Source of the DNA: Bryoerythrophyllum caledonicum
Taxonomy: Eukaryota; Streptophyta; Bryopsida; Pottiales; Pottiaceae
Length of the DNA: 64,000 bases
Reading direction: 5' to 3'
NCBI GenBank assembly: GCA_963971425.1
Contig: OZ020514.1
Location: forward strand, 39,035,158 to 39,099,157
The translations under genes and the position numbers were made by a program. The notes under the pieces were generated by a model. It was given only the letters and a program-made list of their open reading frames with translations. It made no database searches and was not told the origin of the DNA. Of this stretch, positions 25,371 through 36,446 are shown piece by piece (positions within the stretch are counted from its first letter, which is position 1; every line of letters begins with the position of its first letter).

Positions 25371-25399
25371 ATAAAAATAAAAAACCTCCACGTAGCTCT

Positions 25400-26211
25400 T
25401 TTTAGAGGCAATCTAGTATAAATTTTTCAATAAAAATGGAATTTTTGTCAAATTTTAGGTACATGCCCAAAATCCAATTTGGCCCCGGGAGGACAATTGG
25501 TCCTATAGGGGTTAAAGGCGATAAATTTGTGCCACTACTTATTCAAAAGACTTTTTCAATGCATGCGTGGATTCCAGGCTAGTCGCGTACTGAAATTAGT
25601 GCGTATGTCAAACCAAAAATAGGACAGCGGCAGTTAAAAAGTTGGACAGAGAATACCATTTCCGGCCTCCCAAATCTTGGAGCCATTGGAAAGGAGTTTT
25701 CCCGCCGAGCGCCAATTTTTATGCCCCGCTTCGCAAAAGACTATCGTATGCTCATTTTCATAAATTCATTTCCTACTGTTGCACCTGCGGGATCCTCTCT
25801 TCTCTCTTTCTACTCTGCTCAATGTCTTGCTTCTTTTGAGAACACTCACAGTAGTCGTCAATAGTATGTCTGAGGTTATCTGAAGTACGTTTGTATTTCT
25901 TTTTGTAATGCGCATCCTTGTGGAGAGCTTAATTTTTTCTCAAAGGTACTTCTACATCAAGAGATTGTTGTCTGAGGCTGTTCTTGAGCATTCAAGGGCT
26001 ACATGACCCAAGCCCGTAGGCCGTCTGCATCACCGCAGTTTGTTCACAGTATGTGTAGTATTTATTTCCTCGTCGAAGTCATAGTTCTCAGTGTAGTACT
26101 TCTAATTCACTGTAGAATTTGCATGCAATTAGAAGGAAGTGTGCTGTGAATTCTCCAATACTATTCATGATCACTGTAGCATATCACTGAACTATTTCGA
26201 AACTAAGCATT
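25400..26211 (+). promoter_or_regulatory. Probable promoter and leader of the element A transposase
   Basis: TTTTCCCGCC at 25697-25706 fits the E2F/DP site TTTSSCGC. A CT-rich stretch (TCTCTTCTCTCTTTCTACTC, near 25796) follows, as in 5' leaders. B and D have CCCGCC boxes at the matching distance upstream of their transposase starts. The coding start at 26850 directly follows an AG, which suggests a leader intron that spans the palindromes. Confidence 0.5.
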
Positions 26212-26704
26212 TATCCTTGAGTTGAGGATAACACTGACTTTTGCTAGTTCAGCAGTTGATCAACGAATCCTATGAATGAGATCCTCATTAAAAGACTGAA
26301 AATTTTATTTATTCGGTTGAGATTTACAATATAATACTTCAAATTAAAATGATTCGGTCTATCCTTGACCCGAGGATAAACCCAAATTATACAAAAAAGC
26401 CATGCCAATCTGAATTTAAATCATTTGTGCTTGATCACTTGAAAGGAGAGATTGCCTACACTCTTTTTATCCTTGAGTCGAGAATAAACTTATAATCGTC
26501 TATAATCTACGTGCTTGATTTTATTGTCTTCAATGTATCTTATCAAGTACTTTGTTGTCTGATGGAATTTCCTAGGACGATGCATAGATGTCGCTCTCTC
26601 CGTTGGATTCAAACTATTAGTATCCACGACTCGAGGATAGTGTTTTGAATAAATTTTCATGAATATTACGAATTTCTCTCATTCATATTCTCGAGTCGAG
26701 GATA
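26212..26704. repeat. Palindrome cluster before the element A transposase, 5 copies
   Basis: Copies at 26212, 26360, 26468, 26621 and 26686. All carry one to three changes, for example TATCCTTGA in place of TATCCTCGA. They lie in the predicted leader intron that ends at the AG before ATG 26850. Confidence 0.9.
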
Positions 26705-26849
26705 CTTGGTGGAGTTTTTGGATATTGCCTTTGTGCCTGAATGCTCTTGTCCAAATTTATATTGCTTTGGATATAAGGTGCTTATTAATTTGCATATTTC
26801 AATGATCTTCATTCCAGAACTAATGTCGCTTCAATGTGATATTTTGTAG

Positions 26850-27354
26850 ATGGAAGGAGACTCATTTGATGTCAGAGATCGAGTTCCACCAACCTTGCCT
26901 CCTGGTATTGCTCCTTATGAGGGTATTCCTTGCGTTGCCTGGTTTTCGAAGGGCGTTATCCTTCGAAATACATCAGGGAATAACGTCGGAATCGGACTAT
27001 GTCAGAGTGTTGATTCCAGTTTAATTCCCCAAACTGGAGGTTGGCCACTTGGAGATGATTATGTTGCACTTCAGATTGTTGAATCCTTCAATGAGGATGA
27101 TATTCCTTTGAATTGGATGTTTGCTCTCCGAGCATGGCCAATTTGACAGGACTTTCTTCGTAAGGTGAGTTTGTACGACCAAGAGCAAACTAGCATTTAC
27201 AATGCCGCTCTTAAGGTATTCGATCCAGGTTCAAGAATTGATGTTCGACAGTATCAGAGCAATCGTCATAGGCGAGTGCTGCCTTCCCCACCAAAGAAGG
27301 AAGTACTCGTTTCTGCACAATCGATCAACCTTGTTGCGAGCGTTGTTTGTTGTC
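26850..27354 (+). pseudogene. Element A transposase, N-terminal piece
   Basis: ATG at 26850 follows TTTTGTAG, a good acceptor. The reading (VPPTLPPGIAPYEGIPCVAW, FALRAWP, SLYDQEQTSIYNAALKVF, SAQSINLVASVVCCQ) matches the first ~165 residues of the B transposase and continues at 49224 after the B insertion. A stop (TGA, where B has CGA) lies near 27145. This N-terminal domain has no known function. Confidence 0.85.
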
Positions 27355-27420
27355 AACACCATATTCATTAAATGAGACAAATTGTGAGATTTGACACAAA
27401 GCCTATTACTTCGGACACAA
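27355..27420. repeat. Left terminal inverted repeat of element B
   Basis: AACACCATATTCATTAAATG, then AGACAAATTGTGAGATTTG. Outer six bases AACACC are exactly inverted at the right end (GGTGTT). It abuts the broken transposase codon of element A. Confidence 0.85.
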
Positions 27421-27752
27421 ATATCATGAAAAGTTGTTGCAAACGAAGGCATACATCATGCACCATACAAGAAACATCCCAAATCCAACATTAAACAACA
27501 TGATCATTGCGACGCTTCAAAATTGCATTACACGAGACATACTATTAATAGATCGGCATAGAAAATATAATTCCATCCATAGTCAAAAAGGAGTGAGCAC
27601 AATGGAAATAATAATACTAAAACTTTATTTTCATGACATCGTTTATCAACATAGGTAATCACAAGTTAATTGCTATTTATAGTAGTCTGAAATCTATACT
27701 ATCGTGTCTACAACAAAACAAGGAAGGACTCTTAAAGCATATAAAATTGTTC

Positions 27753-28600
27753 CTACTTAGGAGTTCCCCCCTCACTAGAAGGAATGGTTGAACCACCTCC
27801 TTGTGTCTGCAGAAGTAAGGCCTCTTGCGCTTTCACTTTCGCATACCCAATCATAATTTCCTTCCTCCGAGAATAGGGTTTATAGTAATCATCTACTTCC
27901 GAATAATTCATGGATTTTCGCACAGGTGAATGACGTGATTGATGGCACCGACCACTACCAGCCCTAGAACCACCACCTCCACTCAAACATAGTGACTTCT
28001 AACGAATCTATGAAGATGAGGATCTCAAAGATCTAGGCTGAACACCGAGAGATTCGGTATGCAATCCCGTTGAACAGGATGGAGGATTAATAACTCCAAC
28101 AATACCTTCAGATCTTGAACTAGGAAGCCGCCTCCACTTAGCAAGGGTAGGAGGGGAAGGCTGGACACGAATAAACGAAGGCGGAATAATCAAGTTGGAA
28201 GAGATAGGCTCAGACTCCTTCACCTCGTTTACATCAATTGCACCATTAAGATAGAGCTGCCGTTTAGGAGTGCAATCTCCAACAGGCTCTATAGATGCAA
28301 ACATTCGCTTGAGTGGCGAAGGAGATGCCACACAAGGAATTCCAGCCCTCCGCTCAGGAGGGCTATCAACAACACCATCATCGACCTTCTGTGTAGAAAA
28401 GTCCATGATAGCAGAGGCAACATCGGTTGTTGTGCACATAAGAAATGGCTTTGAATAGTGGGATTGGGAAAAACCTCCAGGAAGCGAACAAGAGTACTCA
28501 GAAAACGAGCCACAATTGGAGGGCGGTTTACTACGATCACTCCTACATGGAGGGATGATGGTAGCCTTCACAACCTGCAAAAGACACACGAGACAAAAGA
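27753..28600 (-). pseudogene. Element B cargo gene 3, unknown function
   Basis: Sister of the 8101-8850 gene. From an acceptor (TTTTGCAG near 28575) the reading gives ATIIPPCRSDRSKPPS, MDFSTQKVDDGVVDSPPERR, SPSPLKRMF, CTPKRQLY and, after a stop, a C-terminal YSRRKEIMIGYAKVKAQEAL. It is Ser/Pro-rich, without predicted membrane segments; the hydrophobic N-terminus seen in the longer open frame up to 28808 is probably intron read-through. No family recognised. Confidence 0.5.
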
Positions 28601-28934
28601 AGCAATGAGTCAACATAACAACAGTCACAGCAATCCAACGCATGCTCGACCCGAGGATAAATATGAAAGCCCAAAGGAATACAATATACCTAGGATCCAT
28701 AGTAAACACAACACGCACAACCAGATGATAAACAATGATACTGAAAACAATGATAAATCCTAAAACCAACCGACAGATGAAAGGCAGCACACAGATAACA
28801 AAAAACACCAGACAAAGCCAATAAATTACAAAAATACTTGTTTTTTAAAAATATTTATATATTCAAAATGAAATAGAGTATTTACAATATCGATACTAAA
28901 TTCCTACTATATTACAAAAAAGAAGCCGATGAAC

Positions 28935-29920
28935 CTATAAAGCCAACGAAGAAGAACCATGTGGAATTTTATAGACATAACCAACGTTCTTGTTTGAGAG
29001 CACCATCCCATCTACAATATATTTCATGAAAGGACTATTAGGCGCCAACGGCTCAACCCCTATGCGATTGATATTAACATAATCAGGTAACTGCCCAACA
29101 GGACATTGAGAAACCAGACGTCGCAGCCAAGGTACAAGTTCCTGAGTAAGGAACTGGTCGTCACAAGCCGCATGTCTCCACGGACGAAGAAATATGGCAT
29201 TTCCCATATGATTACAAACGCTCTTCTTCGGGTTGTCGTCGATGAGAAGGGTGTTGTCCGAATCTAGGACCATCGACTCAAGTCGTTGCCTAAATAAAGT
29301 TGATGATAGAGTTTTCAAAAAGATCATCTTGTTCGAATTATTCTGATCCATCAAGAACTTATTGGGCGAGGTTTCGATTCTATCACAGCTCTCCTGACCA
29401 AGAACTAGAGCTGGAGAAGGCATGTCCGAAAAAAGATACTTCGCAATTTCAACAACAGCCAACTTCTTCATTGAGCTCCAGACAACAATAGAGTTCGTTA
29501 TGTTTCGGATGTCCGCCAGAAACGCACGAACTCCAGGGCGAGTATATACAGCTTTTGGACCTATGTACGTAGGAACGGTGCAAGAATACGCGGCCTGACT
29601 CCCTGAGCCTCTAGACAACCCAGGGGCATCTCTGTCTCGCAAAGGATGCCATTCATATCCAGAACAATATTAAGCCACTTGTGTAGCCGCCGGTTGGGAA
29701 CAATGGACAAACTCCTCCGCAAACAGTCCTGGGACAGGACGAATACACACTAAAGTCAATGGAAATTACCTGATGAAATGCACATTGAGCAATATGCAAA
29801 GGAAGCGTCACAAATTGCATCAATTCTCCCCCACATAGCGACTTTTGTAAATCATTCCCAATCCGAGGCTTCAATGCAAGAGGTCAATGAACAATATCAT
29901 TCATTCTCATCTGAGAAAAC
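28935..29920 (-). pseudogene. Element B FCP1/NIF-type HAD phosphatase-like protein
   Basis: The domain runs LDMNGILC (motif I; Asn in place of the second Asp), YTRPGVRAFL, SIVVWSSMKKL (motif II), ALVLGQESC, FLKTLSSTLF (motif III Lys), DSDNTLLIDDNPKKS (motif IV) and GNAIFLRPW. An upstream exon (SLCGGELMQFVTLPLHIAQ) ends at CAG then GTAATT at 29770. The next acceptor, CCCAG at 29729, would give an intron of only about 41 bases, unusually short. The copy is broken after motif I. Same strand and neighbours as in element A. B keeps DMNG, the canonical plant-type motif, better than A. Confidence 0.75.
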
Positions 29921-30149
29921 AATTGAAGAAAACTGAATTGTTAAACAATTCCATAAATTTATATACAAATGCTTTTACAAGTATGTACACTCCGCCTAAA
30001 GTACATCAAAACTCATATGGATCCGATGCCTGCAGTCCAACAAACCCATATGAGACCTACTGGAGACTATGAGTAGTCATTCAAAAAATACAGGGCTGCA
30101 GCTCGTAAAGTAGCCTGAAAAAAATGAAAAAAAATAGCTAGCCAACCTG

Positions 30150-33100
30150 GTCAGAATCAGATGCTCCGTTTCGAGGTCCGTCAGGTGACGGCTCGTAATC
30201 CACCTGATCCTCCTCCACCGGACTGACATCCATAGCCACCACAAGAACGTCAATTACGCGGGCCTCTACGTCGCACTCCCCAGACTGTTGAAGGGGAGCT
30301 GGGGGAGGAAGCGGGTTCTGGTGAAGGCAGACACCCGGCGTATCCTCGGGTCAAAGCCAAGTTGCACAATTGAAAAAGTATGCAAAGGTTTTTTCTCTTG
30401 TACTATCCTCAAAGAGCACATACGCACAATCCTTATGGAGGAAGTCGTTTACGTCATACTTCTCAAATTTTTTTGCATTGTGCTTGTATAAATTGCGATA
30501 GTCTTTGTCCACGAGACCGTAAAATGATGTTCCAAACATCTGCGAAGGACAAGACTAGTGAGTTCAACTTGATACCAACGAAATATAGAAATGGAGAGGC
30601 AAGCATAAGAGTTATTCTCGACACGAGGATAAACATTTACTAAGCATTACATGATGTGGCATGATTCAGAGAAACCGAAAACGGAATATTGTGATTGAGT
30701 GTTTTATCGGGTTTATCCTCGACCCGAGGATAAACTTAGAAATGAAGGAGATCAATTACCTTACTTGCCAGCAACAGCTTGGAGCCACAATAGACACCGA
30801 AAACTCTGCTCCTGGGCTTGCTGAAGGCGGTTAGGAGCTCAAGGTAGAACTCCATCCGCAACTCGTAGCCGTGAACTACAAAGCATGCCTCCAAATACTT
30901 GTTTCTCTCGGTGTAGTATGGAGTATGCACGGCAGAGTAATTCAAGTCAACCTTCTTCAGTAGCGCCAAAGAATCGGGATGGTCGTCCCGAATAAGGAAT
31001 AGCAGGTACACCTCAGTACACTTCGACCTCATGTTGAGTCGCTCGAATGCGGATGGCATGTACCTCGACGGAAGGCACACATACTTCGACATCCTCCTCT
31101 CCGCATACTTCTCAGCTTGCACCGCTCGCTGCTCAGTAGAGGTTATCCACACCCAAACAGCCGGAGAGTTCAGGGTGGGTTTGCTTCTCTGAGTCTTCAA
31201 GGTCTTCAAAAACTCCGAGAAGTATGGCTCATCAGATGAGTCCTCCTTGGAAGACCACCCGGGGACCTGTCGAAGGTCAAGGAGACCAAGCAACCACTCT
31301 CTGTCTTCCGCAGGGGGATCAAAATATTCGGAGAACTCCATTTTCTCCCCATCAAAATTGCGAAGCTTGGCTGGTCCAACAACGGGGTCGATGTGGCTCT
31401 TCACGTACAAAAACTTCCAAAAGAATGGAAACACATTTGGAAACTTCTCCACCAACTGAGATGCTTGCTTTAGCTTCCGAGCAATTGTTAGCCTCATGGA
31501 AAAGAACTCCTTGTCGGGCCAGACAAGGAGCATATTGTACGTCGCAGAAGACACGCAATGTTCTTGCTTCCACACCTTCCACACCTCGTCGTTTGTGGAC
31601 GCGTCTGGCAGCAAAAACTTCAAGGAAGGATCTATTGCGATCAATTCCTAAAGGACAAAGCGCTTCCTCTTCCGGCGATGTGCCCACTCCTCGTAGTGAT
31701 AGCAGGACCCGTGAACAACGCTTGTCCGCCGGAGTGTGACTTTTGGATACCCATTCGGGCCTTCACTGTCCACCAGGTAGGTGAACATATCTCGTAAGTC
31801 CTTGTCGGAGAGGTGACCCAACCTCTTGAAAAATTCATGATGAATGGGAGAGGCTTTGAAATTTTTTGCCTCATTATACATGACCATTGTGTCTAGGTTG
31901 ATGATCTCGCCTTTTGTGTGCTTTTTGAGAAAATCTTCCCACAGCTTGAAAACGTCATCTAGCAATGTGATCACCTTGATCTCATTCGTGATATCTGACG
32001 ACTTGTTAACCTGCTTTCCTTCCTTCGTAGGGTCGATGTTTTGAAAGCGGTTGACAATAAGCTTGGAGAATAACTGCAGTTCAGGAAACCCAGGCATGTC
32101 AAATATCTAAACACATTCTAGGAAAATAAAGAAGACATGCAGGAGGGATAAAATGGTAGTTGTGATGAATCAAGAATTATCCTCAACTCGAAGATACATT
32201 TTGACTGAAACCTTACCGAGTATTTCTCCTGGTCAAACACGGCACCATTGACACAAGTTGTGCCCTCTCCTTGCTGGTAACTCGGTCGGCCCGAGTTGAG
32301 CCAAATTCTTCGGCAACTCAAGATCTAGTTCCCCCATGTCGGTTGAGCGTGGTTCAGGTAGTTCATGTCGTTGTAGAATTTTGAAATCCTCTGCAACTTC
32401 AGAGGATCTGTTGACCAAACTACATACGCGTTACAACGCTGCAAAACATTCCTTTGATTCTCACTGCACTTTTCGACGTTTTGCAGACGCCTGGAGGCCT
32501 CCACGCTATGTTGTCCATTGATAAGCATGAACTTGCCGTTCTTAATATTGTCGCATGACATCGGCTGCCGCTGAAGAGGCTCACCATCCTCATCGACTGG
32601 GCAAACACAGATCTTCTCGCGTTATCCAATTTCGCCAAGTTGCACGAGGAAGTCCATGGTGCTTGACACGATGCCCTCCTCCATTCCCCGAATGACGTAT
32701 TGGGCTTTCGCAACGACGCACTGCTCGATTCCAACCCCATAAGTTGAACTGTCGAACGGGAAGCAACCCTTGCACTCTTCCCAGAACAAGCGCTGCGATT
32801 CGGTGACCGCCTCAAAATCCACCTGCGGATCGTTTCGGGATTTATTCGGAGTTGTTGCCCGCGTAATGGTCGAGGTGGAGCTTCCACCAGCCGTTGACTT
32901 CCGTTTTTTCGAGGAGGGCTCTCCAGCCGTTGCAGTTGTTGTCGAGGGTCTTCTAGGAAGAGCACGGCTGGAAGTTTGAGGTGCAGATGAGCCCGATGGA
33001 TTGGTTGCACCGACACCAAGAGCGCGAGGACGACGACGTGCAGTGCCTTCGACAGGAACCGGCCGAGCTTCAAATGCTGAAAGGAATTGATGGATTCGAA

Positions 33101-33596
33101 CTAATCGCCTATTCACCTTTACATCATCATCGTTAGTCCAGGGCAAATACTTCTCGAATGCCTCTTTTAGCGATCCTTGCCCATTTCGAACCACACATTA
33201 GAGCAACTCCGAGAAGTCGAATTGCCCGTAATTCAAACCGACTTTGACAACAATGGAGTGGCAGTGGGGAAGATTAGCTCCTGCATCATCGAATGCTTGA
33301 ACTCCGAGCACAATATACTCGTTTTGTTGCTGCTCGACAAAGGTCACTCTCTCCTTGCGGTTCAAAAGCACGTACGGGGTACTGTCATTGACCTTGATCG
33401 TAATCTGCACAAACTTCCCGGATTTGGATAACGACCATGTTTGCACTACATCTTGAATTGCCCACATTGTGCCATAGTTTTCTACCACGTCGTCGATGAA
33501 GGGGGATGGATCGAGTAGATTTTTAAACATCTCAATGGAATACCTCTCCACTGAATAATCCTAGTTGTCGACAATATCCATTGGGTCATTGGCCAT
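30150..33596 (-). pseudogene. Element B ParB-like large cargo gene
   Basis: ATG at 33596 directly follows TCTGCAG, so a leader intron is likely. Order: VENYGTMWA and LLNRKERVTFVEQQQNEYIV; GQFDFSELL and KNGQ-like GQGSLKEAFEKYLPW; Ser/Thr/Pro-basic linker (PSSKKRKSTAGG); VDFEAVTESQRLFWEECKG; MDFLVQLGEIG; ICVCPVDEDGEP; KFMLINGQHSVEASRRLQ (ParB/sulfiredoxin-like box); YVVWSTDPLKLQRISKFYN and MNYLNHAQPTW; after an intron (about 32210-32100), KLIVNRFQNIDP, SCYHYEEWAHRR; then the best-kept stretch 31644-30736 (WKVWKQEHC, YELRMEFYLELL); after another intron, MFGTSFYGLVDK. About five in-frame stops stand where element A has Gln or a similar codon. The function suggested (DNA binding or nuclease of ParB type) rests on one motif. 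Confidence 0.6.
30613..30732. repeat. Two palindromes in an intron of the ParB-like gene (B)
   Basis: 30613-30631 (TATTCTCGACACGAGGATA) and 30714-30732 (TATCCTCGACCCGAGGATA) lie in the intron between the exon ending LLLASK and the exon MFGTSFYGL. A half copy (TATCCTCGGGTCA) at 30341 lies in the following exon. Confidence 0.85.
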
Positions 33597-33642
33597 CTGC
33601 AGAATGCCACACCACATGGATATTAGTAATCACAATGTGACT

Positions 33643-34140
33643 TATCCTCGAGTCGAGGATAGAAATTCTCATACTCTGCATGTTATATTAGCTTGTGAGT
33701 CCTGGTATTCTTGAGTCGAGGATAACATCTAGTGTAACTTGTCTGAAGTAATGGATTCCTGAGTTCTTTATTCACGAGTCGTAGAGACATTTTTCTAGGG
33801 GTGATGATTGTATCATGATTTTGAAGCTACTTATCATCGACTCGAGGATAAACATGGGACCAGAATGGATATTTTCGTGATGCCAAATATGGAAATTTGA
33901 CGGGCAATTATATTTCACATAAAATTTTATTGACTGAGTACAATCATGCATGATTTCTGGTCCAATTTATCGTTGAATTTTTACCAGTTTATCCTCGGCT
34001 CAAGGATACTATACATTTTGTCATGGTTTTCTCTTGCATTTATTCTCGAGTCAATGATAAATTGGTCGAAATTCAATGACAAAATGGACCGGAAACCACC
34101 AATGAACCATGGCAACAAGTTTATCCTCGGTTCGAGAATA
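33643..34140. repeat. Palindrome cluster in the leader of the ParB-like gene (B), 6 copies
   Basis: Copies at 33643 (perfect, central G), 33706, 33832, 33990, 34041 and 34122, spaced 51-158 bases, each with 0-4 changes. All lie in the predicted leader intron 33597-~34970, upstream of the ATG at 33596. Confidence 0.9.
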
Positions 34141-34299
34141 AACGGTTTCCAGTTATGGCTATATTTTTACCAACTACATTTCATTGCAATAAAAATGCAG
34201 ACAAACAAACATACATACAAACAAATTAGCAATACAAACTTTCAAACGATGGTGTCAGGCACACTCCACTTAGGCACATTTACAATGTTATAGACAGAA

Positions 34300-35660
34300 A
34301 ATCAATTGCAGCTTGAAACGCAGAATGCAGAATTGTGAAAGTTATCATAAACTTACTTGGAGTGTGTGCAAAAATTGCAATTCTAAGCTCTGAATCTGAT
34401 TGCAGTTGTCGTGCACAAGCGAAACCGTAGCTTGCCTGAAACTAAATCCAAAACTTCCAATCTCGAAAACCTAAACTGCTGAAAACCTTTGCAAATCACT
34501 ACCAAAACCCTCGCTTTAGTGAAACTAAATCTAGAACTTTCAAACCCTAAGCGCTAAAAATTACAAACACACCTCACACCTCACATCCTAAGTGCTGACA
34601 ATAACAAACACACCTCACACAACTGAAACCCCAAGCGCTGACACTCACGAAACACCTCACAAAATACTCACAAAGCACCTCACAGTTCACACACCTCAAA
34701 CACGAATACTCATGAAACCCTAAGCGCTGACAGCCACACATACACCATACAAACAAACCTCACACAAACAATAACATACACACCTCACATACACGCTCTC
34801 AGACACCGCACACACAATCACACATACCTCATACACACTCACGCACACCTCACACACACTCACACATACACGCGCTCATCTACCACACACACTCTTAGAC
34901 ACACCTCACACACTCATGCACAAGCTAAGAACTACAATAACAAAACCCTCACGAACACACTCACGCTTACGCTATCAAACAGGGGAAGCGCGCGAAGAGA
35001 GAGGGAGAGAAGAGAGAAAAAGAGTGTCCTGGAAATGAGCGTGAGAGCGAGAGAGAGAGAGAGAGAGAGAGAGGTGTCACGCCCTTATTCACTCTTGAAA
35101 AAGTGAAGGGATTGGCGGCTCTTCATCTTTTCCCCTCCTTTCGAGACCAAACCAAACCTAACTTTAAAGCGACGCGGTAGATGAATGTCCAATTATTTTT
35201 AATTTAGAAACTATATCAAAATGAAGTGATGCTTCAATTTATTTTTCGGTTAATGAATGTTCATGAATTAGAATGAATATGGGACGTTTTCATCCGTCAA
35301 TTTAATTGTACTTAGAATGATTTGAAAACTACCAACTTTGACATACTCTTGCATGATTAAAATGTATTCTAAATTAGTTTCTTTGGGAAGTTCAGAAAAA
35401 TTTTACTTGGTATAAACGTATTTAGAATCTTTTAATTTTTGAAATCATCGTTAATAATATTAATTTTGCATTACTATTGTATTGTAAATTTCAAATCCAA
35501 ATAATTTTTAATGGTAACATTGTAAACATTAATTCGAGTCATTGTTCATCAAATTAGGACTCTTTGAGTGGATCTATATAAAACTACATTTATGTGGCTT
35601 TTTTGTTTGGATACTTGTTAATTTCATGCCGTAAATTGTAAGTTTGTAATAATTTTTCAA
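34300..35660 (-). promoter_or_regulatory. Probable promoter and leader of the ParB-like gene (B)
   Basis: A CA-rich low-complexity stretch (34590-34920) and a possible donor (GTAAGC, reading leftward from 34970) precede a GA microsatellite (35046-35075) in a short GC-rich island (34980-35150). By position this is the 5' leader and promoter of the leftward ParB-like gene. 35160-35660 is AT-rich with nothing recognised. Confidence 0.45.
35046..35075. repeat. (GA)n microsatellite
   Basis: An uninterrupted GA run of about 14 units within the GC-rich island upstream of the ParB-like gene. GA tracts near plant transcription starts bind BPC/GAGA-type factors, so a promoter role is possible. Confidence 0.85.
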
Positions 35661-36260
35661 AGTGGTCCACATATTGCTTTTCAAGTTTAAAGTTGCAATT
35701 GTCCATTAACAATTTCTTACAACTTATGATACACAATACAAACATATCAAACCAATTAAATTTTATTTTAGTCGTTCTTAAAAAAAAAACTACATGTATT
35801 TGATTTACTATAGTTTAATATAAGCAATCCTAAAAAACACAATAAGACTTAAGTCACTACATAAAAAAGACATAAAGAATTACAGACACCATGATCCATG
35901 AATATTTTTCAAATTCACATCATATTTCACTATACAATTTAGTGATTATAACAATTTTATACCATTTTCTAATTTTCCAATACATTGCAATTGACTTCTA
36001 GTTATAAATGGAAAATTTATCCTCGAATCAAGGATAGCCTCTTATTAGAAAGTCATCAAATAGCATGATTTAGCTCAAACATACCAAACCAATTAAATTT
36101 TATTTTACTCGTTCTTAAAAAAAAAACATGTATTTGATTTACTATAGTTTTATAATGCCAATCCTAAGAAACACAATAAGGCTTAAGTCACTAGATAAAA
36201 AAGACATAAAGAATTACAGACACCATGATCCATGAATACTTTTCAAATTCACATCATATT
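35659..36260. repeat. Direct repeat block, first copy, with palindrome
   Basis: 35659-36058 recurs at 43015-43412 (AAAGTGGTCCACA, TTATGATACACAATACAAAC), each ending with a palindrome (36018-36036 and 43376-43394, both TAT(C/T)CTCGAATCAAGGATA). Part of it (35753-35930) is also repeated in tandem at 36083-36250. Confidence 0.8.
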
Positions 36261-36446
36261 TTAAATTTATGAGTATTTATTTAAGTCTTATCTTTTTAAT
36301 CAAGGTTAAATTTGTTTGCGTTATATACTTTAGAAGAGGTTTACATTTCCTCGGTTTTTTTCTATTTGAGGCCTCTTTGACATGAATATTCTATATTTTA
36401 AAGCTTAAATGAATGGAAAGTTAAAAATTATAAATTTAGTTCAGAG

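Larger units (their letters stand above)
7385..27354. mobile_element. Element A, left (main) part: large DNA transposon
   Basis: The left terminus (GATACTATATTCATTAAAATGAG) matches the left terminus of element B (AACACCATATTCATTAAATGAG). Inside, on the minus strand, are the same three cargo genes as in B, then a spacer, then the plus-strand transposase start at 26850. The transposase reading breaks at 27354, exactly where B's terminal repeat starts, and resumes at 49224. Without its 3.9-kb retroelement-like insertion, A has about 17.7 kb present in this window. Its right terminus is not seen because element D interrupts the same transposase gene at 50774. Confidence 0.85.

Noticed and set aside
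28600-28808. Hydrophobic N-terminus (signal anchor) for element B cargo gene 3
   Set aside because: It lies upstream of a strong acceptor, is absent from the element A copy and is probably intron sequence.
30150-33596. Alternative genetic code (TAG/TAA read as Gln)
   Set aside because: Many stops in the B cargo replace Gln, as in some ulvophyte algae and ciliates. However TGA stops also occur, other stops replace Leu, Arg or Lys, the PUS1 exons need no such reading, and the CFAP97-like TAG is avoided by a good splice donor. Decay explains it better.
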